NCBI GenBank assembly: GCA_002348465.1
Contig: DEBI01000115.1
Location: 1-8,691, forward strand
DNA length: 8,691 nt
Reading direction: 5' to 3'
Origin: Gemmatimonadales bacterium UBA2960
GTDB lineage: Bacteria; Gemmatimonadota; Gemmatimonadetes; Longimicrobiales; Gaopeijiaceae
In this document: positions 1 through 5,643 of the stretch, in pieces
How the letters are laid out: each line of letters starts with the position of its first letter
Position numbering within the stretch: the stretch's first letter is position 1
Program-made: the position numbers and the translations under genes
The notes under the pieces: model-generated
What the model saw: only the letters and a program-made list of their open reading frames with translations
Told to the model about the DNA's origin: nothing
Database searches by the model: none

Positions 1-80
1 CCGAAGCGGTATATTGTGATTGCTTAGACGGGAGTATTCCCACTAGTGATAGCAGACGATACGATGAGAGTGAGCGCGAG
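1..80. other. Left-edge leader with no supported gene
   Basis: This short stretch before the first gene holds no feature I can support. The reading frame of the iron-sulfur carrier stays open upstream to the window edge, but the translated leader has no family resemblance and the family normally begins a few residues before the conserved helix, so I do not extend the gene. Another frame closes with a stop at 25-27 and could be the tail of an upstream gene, which eight codons cannot prove. No good sigma70-type promoter was found. Confidence 0.3.
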
Positions 81-407
81 ATGGTGACGTTGACATCCAC
101 GGCCAGCGAAAAGGTCCACGACTTCATTAAGGAACACGGTGTTGAGACCGAAGCAGGTCTTAGGGTTGCAGTGCTTCCAGGTGGGTGCTCTGGTTTTCAA
201 TATGGCTTGAACATTGAGGACTCCCCGGAATCGGACGACGAGGTACTCGACATCGGTGGCGTGAAAGTGTTTGTAGATCCTTTTAGCGCACAGTACCTGG
301 ATGGTGTAGAGATCGACTATGTAAGTTCGATGATGGGTCAGGGGTTTACGTTCAGAAACCCCAACGCTTCCGGTGGTTGCGGATGCGGGAGCTCGTTCAC
401 GGTCTGA
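81..407 (+). CDS. A-type iron-sulfur cluster carrier (IscA/ErpA/SufA family)
   Basis: The product is a small cytosolic protein of the HesB/IscA family, which receives or delivers [2Fe-2S] or [4Fe-4S] clusters to client enzymes. At 108 residues it has the normal length. The three conserved cysteine ligands are present: C36 in GGCSGF, and C100 and C102 in GGCGCGSSF at the C-terminus. The MVTLT start is chosen because family members begin just before the first helix; the preceding Shine-Dalgarno is weak (GAG-rich). It is followed by a hydrolase gene on the same strand 27 bases downstream. IscA, ErpA and SufA cannot be told apart without a tree, and no other isc or suf gene is in view. Family assignment is secure; the client is unknown. 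Confidence 0.93.
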   Translation: MVTLTSTASEKVHDFIKEHGVETEAGLRVAVLPGGCSGFQYGLNIEDSPESDDEVLDIGGVKVFVDPFSAQYLDGVEIDYVSSMMGQGFTFRNPNASGGCGCGSSFTV

Positions 408-434
408 TGACCTTCGACGGCTGGGTTTAAAGCA

Positions 435-1088
435 TTGCAAATCCGGACCTTCACCGGAGGAGGGTTCGGCCAGAACGCTTACCTAGTGATCTGCCAAACC
501 ACATCCGCTTGCGTTGCCGTAGATCCAGGTGCCGGAGCGACAACGCTCGTGAGCGCGATTGAGGAAGATGATTTAGATCTGCAGGCTGTTCTTCTAACCC
601 ATGCCCATCTCGATCACGTAGAAGGGATATCTGATGTTCGCGCTCGACATCCGGGCGTACCTATATGGCTGCATCCGGATGAGTTGAGTCTCTATCGGGG
701 CGTGCATAGGCAGGCTGCCATGTTCGGTCTGACGGCTGAGCCTCAACCCGAGCCGACTGACGAACTCATTCCAGGAGAATCTTTTCAGTTCGGGGATTGC
801 GCGTTCGAAATTTTGTTCGCCCCCGGTCACTCACCCGGACATGTGATTTTCGTTTCCCGGCCGAAATCACTTGCATTGGTGGGAGATGTAGTTTTCCAGG
901 GTTCGATCGGTCGAACAGACCTCCCCGGAGGGAGTTTTGAAACGCTCATGGCGTCTATCCGGCGGGAGATTCTCTCACTTCCTGACGAGACGATCCTGTT
1001 TCCTGGTCACGGTCCGGCTACATCGGTAGGACAAGAACGAGAGACAAACCCGTTTTTAGCTCCGCGCCGCAGTGGTGAGTTGGCGTGA
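435..1088 (+). CDS. Metallo-beta-lactamase-fold hydrolase, glyoxalase II-like
   Basis: This is a 217-residue cytosolic hydrolase of the metallo-beta-lactamase superfamily, closest to the short glyoxalase II-like group (YcbL/GloB-related). These enzymes usually use a two-metal site to hydrolyse thioesters such as S-D-lactoylglutathione. Visible metal ligands are the THAHLDH motif at 55-61, H132 in GHSPGH, D151 in VGDVVF and H192 in FPGHGP. The GRTDLPGG segment at about 159-166 and the ending GQERETNPFL are typical of this group. It lacks the long C-terminal substrate-binding domain of classical GloB, so the substrate is uncertain. The start is TTG at 435, chosen because homologous proteins begin with a short strand before GxxxxNxY. 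Its stop overlaps the purN start by four bases, suggesting translational coupling. Family confidence is high; substrate is not determinable here. Confidence 0.88.
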   Translation: MQIRTFTGGGFGQNAYLVICQTTSACVAVDPGAGATTLVSAIEEDDLDLQAVLLTHAHLDHVEGISDVRARHPGVPIWLHPDELSLYRGVHRQAAMFGLTAEPQPEPTDELIPGESFQFGDCAFEILFAPGHSPGHVIFVSRPKSLALVGDVVFQGSIGRTDLPGGSFETLMASIRREILSLPDETILFPGHGPATSVGQERETNPFLAPRRSGELA

Positions 1089-1789
1089 CACGGGGGCGGG
1101 GACCGTTTAGGGTGGCGGTTTTCGCTTCCGGTGGTGGAAGCAATTTTCAATCACTCATTAATCACGTTTCCTCCGGTGATCGGGCGTGGTCGATTGACCT
1201 ACTCGTGATGAACCGTGAGGGCGGCGCGTTGCGGAGGGCACGCTCTGCGGGAGTGCCTGTTCATATCATTCCGACGAAAGACCGAGAGATGTCGGAAATC
1301 GCTCAAGATACTCTGAGGGTTCTTGATGAACACGCTATCGATATAGTTCTTCTGGCTGGTTACCTGCGTTTTGTCCCGTCAGAGGTGACGAGTCGCTTCT
1401 CCGGACGGATTCTGAACATCCACCCGGCACTATTGCCAGAGTTCGGAGGCCCAGGGATGTATGGTATGAACGTGCACCGGGCCGTTGCAGACTCTGAATC
1501 GACTAAGATCGGTGCCACGATTCACTTTGTCAGCGACTTGTACGACGAAGGTGCGATTTTGGGTCAGTGGAGGATGTCGCGGCGTCCGGAGGACAGTGCA
1601 GAGGAGATCGCGGCCAAGGTCCTTAAGATCGAACATCGTTTGTACCCCGCGGCGGTCGACCATCTTTGTGATGCACTTATCGCTGACACAAGGCCGGTGC
1701 GGATGGTCGATGTTGATGTAAAGAACTCGTTCGAAGAGCATCGTCGTAAATCTTCTACTTCCATAAAACTGACCGAGGAAATCCAATGA
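1085..1789 (+). CDS. purN: Phosphoribosylglycinamide formyltransferase PurN
   Basis: PurN transfers a formyl group from 10-formyltetrahydrofolate to GAR, the third step of de novo purine synthesis, in the cytosol. The 234-residue protein shows the phosphate-binding loop ASGGGSN at 14-20 and the catalytic N111 and H113 in NIHPALLP. The catalytic aspartate is D154 in the SDLYDEG loop. The segment PGMYGMNVH (123-131) is a variant of the more usual GLHTH-like element. A polar tail of about 25 residues follows the fold. Translation starts at GTG 1085, overlapping the previous stop as GTGA, and the stop overlaps purH as ATGA. This makes a coupled purN-purH pair catalysing step 3 and the last two steps of the same pathway. 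Function is confident. Confidence 0.95.
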   Translation: MTRGRGPFRVAVFASGGGSNFQSLINHVSSGDRAWSIDLLVMNREGGALRRARSAGVPVHIIPTKDREMSEIAQDTLRVLDEHAIDIVLLAGYLRFVPSEVTSRFSGRILNIHPALLPEFGGPGMYGMNVHRAVADSESTKIGATIHFVSDLYDEGAILGQWRMSRRPEDSAEEIAAKVLKIEHRLYPAAVDHLCDALIADTRPVRMVDVDVKNSFEEHRRKSSTSIKLTEEIQ

Positions 1790-3375
1790 AGCGCGCGCTC
1801 ATTAGCGTGTCCAACAAGAATGGCGCTGTGGCGTTTGGTCGCGCTCTCCAAGAACGGGGTTGGGAAATCTTGTCGACTGGGGGAACCGCTAGGGCTCTTA
1901 GAGAGGGAGGGGTAGAAGTAACTTCAGTGTCTGATGTGACGAGACACCCTGAGATGATGGACGGGCGGGTTAAGACACTCCACCCGGCAATTCATGCAGG
2001 CCTGCTCGCCCGGCGCGCCAATCCTGATGATATGGCCGCTCTAAACGAGCACGGTTACGGTCCGATCGACCTAGTCGCCGTGAATCTTTACCCCTTTCGT
2101 GAGACTGTAGCCTCCGGGAACGCCTCGGTCGAAGTAGCCATGGAGAAGGTCGACATAGGGGGCCCTACGATGATTCGCGCGGCTGCCAAGAGTCACAAGG
2201 ACGTTTGGGTGGTGGTTGACCCGACCGACTATGGCGATGTGATCGATGCCATAGACGGGAAAGAAGGCCCGGGTTTTCGTCGTAGGCTTGCGGCAAAAGT
2301 GTTCCAGCATGTCAGCGATTACGATTCCGCTGTCGCCTCGTATCTACTTGATCGTAGCGTTGAAGAGAGAAGCGGAGAAATCTTGGGAGAACACCTGAAA
2401 ACCTCACTGTCGCGCCTGCATACTCTGAGATACGGAGAAAATCCGGATCAGAGAGCAGCATTCTACGTTGGAGAACGAGCCGTCGGTATTTCGGCGCTAG
2501 AAAAGCACCACGGAAAAGATCTATCGTATAACAACATTCTTGATTTGGACGGTGCGTTACTGAGTCTGTCTCCTTTCGCTAAATCGCCACGTCCAACGGT
2601 TGCGATCATCAAACACACTACTCCGTGTGGACTGGGGGTGGGTGACTCGCTGGCTGAAGCTTACAAACGCGCTTTGGCCACTGATCCCGTAAGTGCGTTC
2701 GGATCTGTAATAGCGGTAAACCGTCCTGTGGACGGAGAGACGGCAGAGTTGATGTCGAAACTGTTCATCGAGTGTCTCGTCGCGCCGGACTTTTCGGATG
2801 ACGCGATCGGGAAGTTGACCGAGAAAAAAAACATCCGAATTATGACGTTCCCAAAGGGCTCGGCCTCCTCTTTTCTCGCTGATCATGGCCACCAACCCGA
2901 ACCGCTGCTCGTGAGGAGCGTTTATGGTGGTGTCCTAGCTCAAAGCCCTCCCATTCCTCCGTTTTATGGGGAGATTGACGATTCTTGGCAGATCGTTACC
3001 CAGCGTCAGCCGACAGAAGAAGAGTGGGATGATCTACGGTTCGCTTGGGCGGCAATTTTCGGTGTCAAATCGAACGCCATTCTACTTGCCAAAGACGGAG
3101 GCGTGCTGGGCATTGGGGCGGGTCAGATGAGCCGGGTAGACTCGTCCAAGATTGCCGTTAGGAAGGCTGGTGATGCGGGGCTCGGACTTTCTGGGGCGGT
3201 ACTCGCTTCAGATGCCTTCTTCCCATTCAGGGATGGTGTAGAAGCAGCGGCTGCGGCTGGAGTAAGAGCCGTCATTCAACCGGGTGGCTCAGTCCGAGAT
3301 GATGAGGTAATCGATGCCGCGGACGAGCATGGCATCGCTATGGTATTCACCGGTAGGAGATTGTTTCGGCACTAG
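1786..3375 (+). CDS. purH: Bifunctional AICAR formyltransferase/IMP cyclohydrolase PurH
   Basis: PurH completes IMP synthesis: the C-terminal domain formylates AICAR and the N-terminal MGS-like domain closes the ring to IMP. The 529-residue protein is full length. Cyclohydrolase landmarks are SVSNKNG (7-13), LSTGGTARAL (29-38) and MDGRVKTLHP (58-67). Formyltransferase landmarks are RYGENPDQR (215-223), SYNNILDLDGAL (247-258), the KH pair at 276-277 in IKHTTPCG, and DPVSAFGS. The C-terminus contains KSNAI, GIGAGQMSRVDS, SDAFFPFRDGV and the terminal TGRRLFRH. IKHTTPCG has a threonine where many homologs have asparagine, a tolerated variant. A GAGG ribosome binding site lies about eight bases before the ATG, inside the purN end. 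The last 29 bases overlap the oppositely oriented tlpA-like gene. Very secure. Confidence 0.97.
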   Translation: MKRALISVSNKNGAVAFGRALQERGWEILSTGGTARALREGGVEVTSVSDVTRHPEMMDGRVKTLHPAIHAGLLARRANPDDMAALNEHGYGPIDLVAVNLYPFRETVASGNASVEVAMEKVDIGGPTMIRAAAKSHKDVWVVVDPTDYGDVIDAIDGKEGPGFRRRLAAKVFQHVSDYDSAVASYLLDRSVEERSGEILGEHLKTSLSRLHTLRYGENPDQRAAFYVGERAVGISALEKHHGKDLSYNNILDLDGALLSLSPFAKSPRPTVAIIKHTTPCGLGVGDSLAEAYKRALATDPVSAFGSVIAVNRPVDGETAELMSKLFIECLVAPDFSDDAIGKLTEKKNIRIMTFPKGSASSFLADHGHQPEPLLVRSVYGGVLAQSPPIPPFYGEIDDSWQIVTQRQPTEEEWDDLRFAWAAIFGVKSNAILLAKDGGVLGIGAGQMSRVDSSKIAVRKAGDAGLGLSGAVLASDAFFPFRDGVEAAAAAGVRAVIQPGGSVRDDEVIDAADEHGIAMVFTGRRLFRH

Positions 3376-3928
3376 AATCTGACCGGACCGAGGAGCTATC
3401 AGAAAGTAGACGGTCAACGGCCGCTCGCATGGCGGGTGGTGCGAAATACCCGATTACTCGATGTTGCACGACTCCGTTGCGGTCGATTATAAACGTGGTG
3501 GGAATGGCGTTTATGCCACCGAAGGAAGCCGTGTGGCGATTGGTAGCTCTTCCTACAGGATACGTGATGCCCCGGTTATCCAAAAACTCGGTTATAGCTT
3601 CGGCATGTCCGATGTCGGTCGCGAGCCCTAGGACTAGTACACCGTTTTTAGATCTTTCGGAGTGCAAACGCTGAAGGGCGGGCATCTCGAGCTTGCATGG
3701 GCCGCACCAAGTGGCCCAAAAATTCAGGACGACAACCTTTCCCCGTAGGGAATCCGAATCTATCGAAGACCCGTCGAGTGCGGTAAAAGAATAAGACGGG
3801 GCGCGGCCGAGGTCAGGTCCTACACCAGTCCATGCTTGGAGTTGCGGTCCCAAACGGTATAGAGCAATAACCGTAAGTGCGGTAACGAGTACGCGCTCCA
3901 CCCACCTGGAGATAAGTCTACGTTCCAT
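3347..3928 (-). CDS. TlpA/ResA-like membrane-anchored thioredoxin-fold protein
   Basis: This is a 193-residue thiol-disulfide oxidoreductase of the TlpA/ResA/DsbE type. A basic N-terminus (MERRLISRW) and a hydrophobic stretch at about 12-25 suggest an uncleaved membrane anchor with the thioredoxin fold in the periplasm. The active site WCGPC is at 74-78, preceded by VVVLNFWAT. The cis-proline loop is IPTTF around P143 and the GINAIPTTFIIDRNG segment is classic for the family. Family members reduce disulfides of apocytochromes or other exported proteins. It is the last gene of the minus-strand run, 49 bases after the Fur-family gene, with no clear Shine-Dalgarno. Its serine-rich C-terminus is encoded over the 3' end of purH. 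The partner protein is unknown; a role in keeping metal-ligand cysteines reduced near the zinc locus is only inference. Confidence 0.88.
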   Translation of the reverse strand: MERRLISRWVERVLVTALTVIALYRLGPQLQAWTGVGPDLGRAPSYSFTALDGSSIDSDSLRGKVVVLNFWATWCGPCKLEMPALQRLHSERSKNGVLVLGLATDIGHAEAITEFLDNRGITYPVGRATNRHTASFGGINAIPTTFIIDRNGVVQHRVIGYFAPPAMRAAVDRLLSDSSSVRSDSSAETISYR

Positions 3929-3977
3929 AGTGACCGAGGCCTACTGCCTGAGGATTAGAACCCTTCGAGACTCGGAT

Positions 3978-4346
3978 TCAGGCGCAGGCGATGCAGCGTC
4001 CGAAGAGGATGATTTCGTGACTTTCGACCTCAAATCCCTCGGGTGCTATATCTTCGACGGTTTCCGGGCACTGGGGTATGTCGAACGCTTGGTCACACGA
4101 TCTACAGAGAAAGTGATGATGGTGCGGTCTCTCCGCTATTTCGTACCGGAGTGCTCCACCCGGAAGCTCGACCTCCACTAACCATCCTTCTAGTGCTAGA
4201 GTTTTCACGGTCCTGTATACCGTAGCTAGACCTAGGGATGGAACTATGCTCTGCCCAGCTTGAAGAATCTGTTCCGGCGTAAGAGGACGTCCACAGTCCA
4301 TGAAGACACGGCGGATCGCGCGACGCTGTCTTGTGTCTCTCTGCAT
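3978..4346 (-). CDS. zur: Fur-family metalloregulator, probably zinc repressor Zur
   Basis: The 122-residue protein has the Fur architecture: an N-terminal winged helix with the recognition segment LGLATVYRTVKTL (38-50), the hinge-region element LRYEIAERPHHHHFLC (66-81), then a dimerisation domain. Two CxxC pairs, C81/C84 and C118/C121, form the expected structural zinc site. H75-H78, E97 and H110 could supply regulatory metal ligands. It is short because it ends immediately after the second CxxC, without the His-rich tail of many Fur proteins. Assignment as Zur rather than Fur or PerR rests mainly on the ZrgA/DUF3299/ABC neighbourhood. It is the sixth gene of the minus-strand run, 77 bases after the MerC-like gene, with no strong Shine-Dalgarno. 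Family is certain; metal specificity is likely but unproven. Confidence 0.85.
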   Translation of the reverse strand: MQRDTRQRRAIRRVFMDCGRPLTPEQILQAGQSIVPSLGLATVYRTVKTLALEGWLVEVELPGGALRYEIAERPHHHHFLCRSCDQAFDIPQCPETVEDIAPEGFEVESHEIILFGRCIACA

Positions 4347-4423
4347 TTAAGGTTGGGTCTCGTAATTGTTGTGGCGTTCTCCGCCAGTATGACCGGGGTC
4401 CACCGGACTAACATGACCTAATC

Positions 4424-4849
4424 CTAGGTTGGTGAGCCTTGGTCTGCCACATCTGGAGGAAGACCAGTATCGCATCTGTCACATTGAGCCGGTGCGCATC
4501 GTCGCACGCTTTCGAAAAGTGCACCGGCCATTAGTAGGCTTCCGATGGACGAGGTGAGGGGTTCAGGTAACGGGTTTAAAAGCCCAGCGAGAGAAATAGC
4601 CCAGGTTAGCGCACCAATTACGAAGGCTGTCATAATGGACGCATGGGATCTGCCTGGTCCCAGTCCGAGCATGAGAGCACCAAGAAGAAATGTGGCTAAA
4701 AAGGCTCCTCTCTCGAACCCCTCTGATAACCCTAGTATAGGCATTACGGGAATCAGGATTGGCGAGAGGGCGCAATGGATGCCGCATCCTGCTGCCGCGC
4801 ATGCTACAATTCTTGATCCTTGATTCGTTAGAGAGGGTAGGTAGGGCAT
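4424..4849 (-). CDS. MerC-domain inner-membrane protein
   Basis: This 141-residue integral membrane protein resembles the MerC family. It has about four hydrophobic segments (roughly 15-40, 47-64, 70-90 and 98-114). The hallmark CGIHCALSP lies at 22-30, in the position where MerC proteins carry their paired metal-binding cysteines, here spaced C22-x3-C26 with H25 between. A cysteine-rich cytosolic-looking tail follows: C118, C123 and C126 in RRCAPAQCDRC. Classical MerC imports mercuric ion, but no merR, merT, merP or merA is present. The neighbours are a probable Zur and a Zrg-type zinc system, so zinc or another soft metal is the more likely substrate (inference). It lies 143 bases after the DsbA-like gene. 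No clear Shine-Dalgarno is seen before the ATG. Family assignment is good, transport function unproven. Confidence 0.78.
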   Translation of the reverse strand: MPYLPSLTNQGSRIVACAAAGCGIHCALSPILIPVMPILGLSEGFERGAFLATFLLGALMLGLGPGRSHASIMTAFVIGALTWAISLAGLLNPLPEPLTSSIGSLLMAGALFESVRRCAPAQCDRCDTGLPPDVADQGSPT

Positions 4850-4861
4850 AGAGGAACTAAG

Positions 4862-4889
4862 CTTTAAGAAGTACGCGATGTCCTTAAAG
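4862..4889. repeat. Inverted repeat CTTTAAG / CTTAAAG
   Basis: Two perfect 7-base arms (4862-4868 and 4883-4889) are separated by 14 bases. They end 13 bases upstream of the MerC-like start codon on the minus strand. The weak, AT-rich stem is not a terminator. It could be a DNA operator dyad or a leader hairpin affecting translation. The right arm overlaps the Zur-like GTTATCTTTAAG sequence. Confidence 0.4.
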
Positions 4890-4928
4890 ATAACACGTTC
4901 TCAATAAGGCTCCAGTTCACGAATTCTC

Positions 4929-4955
4929 ACCCAAGATCTTCCTCGGCACTTGGGT
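4929..4955. repeat. Inverted repeat ACCCAAG / CTTGGGT
   Basis: Two perfect 7-base arms (4929-4935 and 4949-4955) with a 13-base loop lie 37 bases downstream of the DsbA-like stop codon. In minus-strand RNA they could form a moderately stable hairpin, but the following bases (GTGAGAATTCGTG) contain no uridine run, so it does not qualify as an intrinsic terminator. It could be an mRNA 3'-end stabiliser for the ABC/DsbA transcript or a regulatory dyad. Confidence 0.4.
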
Positions 4956-4992
4956 CGGCAGTTTGGTGATCTATCCGCCTACGCGTCTGGGG

Positions 4993-5643
4993 CTAACCAC
5001 CTAGTCGCGACGTGATGAAGTGGCGAGCGAACCCATGAGGCAGGTCTCCCATCACCAAAAAGCCATCGACAAACCAAGTCGGAGTTCCGCGAACCCCTAC
5101 TTCCCGGCTGAGTGTAACGATGTCCCTCAAACGCTCGCTAATTGAGGGATCAGTTCGACACGAGGAGAATGCGGCTCGATCGAGACCGACCTGGTCAGCC
5201 AAGTTTTCTGCGACGGTCTCCACCTCATCTCTGTCGGCCCTAATCCAACTTTCCCGATCCAGGTATGCGACCCTCAAAAAGTCATCGTATCGGTCCTGAC
5301 GTCCCGCACATTCTAGACCCAGGAATAGGGCTTCAGAATTTGGATACAGGCCAGATACGTAGCTCAGCGTTATCCATCGTACCTTTCCTCCTTCCACAAA
5401 TTCAGCTTGAAGTGAGGCACGGGTTCCGCTGTAGAAGCTTGAGCAGTACGGACAAGATATGTCAGTGAATTCAACTACAGTGAGGGGCGCTTCTGCGTCC
5501 CCGACCGACCACCCCAAGTCTTCTGAAATCTCAAGCTTTTCGACGACAGTGTTTTGTGCTGACGCTAACTCCGGCCCTGCTACTAACGTCAATAATGTGA
5601 GGGTGGCGAAGATGCGCGCCTCGGCCTTTCGACCGTACCTCAT
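4993..5643 (-). CDS. Exported DsbA-like thiol-disulfide oxidoreductase
   Basis: The predicted 216-residue protein starts at ATG 5643, which shares its A with the TGA stop of the upstream permease (TGATG), indicating translational coupling. There is no separate Shine-Dalgarno. A signal peptide covers about residues 1-29: basic MRYGRK, a hydrophobic core FATLTLLTLVAG and likely cleavage after LASA. The thioredoxin-fold domain follows, of the DsbA/Thioredoxin_4 type, with active site CPYC at 64-67 (FTDISCPYCSSFY) and the cis-proline loop RGTPTWFVDG around P188. Two further cysteines, C112 and C162, lie in the helical insertion. The family forms or isomerises disulfides in the periplasm. A frame running upstream to 5808 exists, but it overlaps the permease by 166 bases and would hide the signal peptide. 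Its position behind an ABC transporter suggests it serves that system. Family secure, substrate unknown. Confidence 0.87.
   Translation of the reverse strand: MRYGRKAEARIFATLTLLTLVAGPELASAQNTVVEKLEISEDLGWSVGDAEAPLTVVEFTDISCPYCSSFYSGTRASLQAEFVEGGKVRWITLSYVSGLYPNSEALFLGLECAGRQDRYDDFLRVAYLDRESWIRADRDEVETVAENLADQVGLDRAAFSSCRTDPSISERLRDIVTLSREVGVRGTPTWFVDGFLVMGDLPHGFARHFITSRLGG

Larger units (their letters stand above)
4850..4992 (-). promoter_or_regulatory. Gap between DsbA-like and MerC-like genes, candidate regulatory region
   Basis: This 143-base gap is the largest between genes in the window and may hold a separate promoter for the merC-zur-tlpA part. It contains two inverted repeats (listed separately) and, on the minus strand, GTTATCTTTAAG (4894-4883). 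That sequence matches 9 of 12 positions of an idealised GTTATA-TATAAC dyad, related to gamma-proteobacterial Zur boxes. No convincing -35/-10 pair with 16-18 base spacing was found, and there is no T-run marking an intrinsic terminator. Confidence 0.35.

Noticed and set aside
24..440. Minus-strand open frame of 138 codons across the iron-sulfur carrier gene
   Set aside because: It is antisense to a well-supported conserved protein and its translation has no family features.
3379..3417. TGACCG ... CGGTCA inverted repeat downstream of purH as a terminator
   Set aside because: The arms are only six bases with a loop of about 27 bases, lie inside tlpA coding sequence and are not followed by a T-run.
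4424..4849. Mercury resistance operon suggested by the MerC domain
   Set aside because: No merR, merT, merP or merA is nearby; all informative neighbours point to zinc and thiol chemistry.
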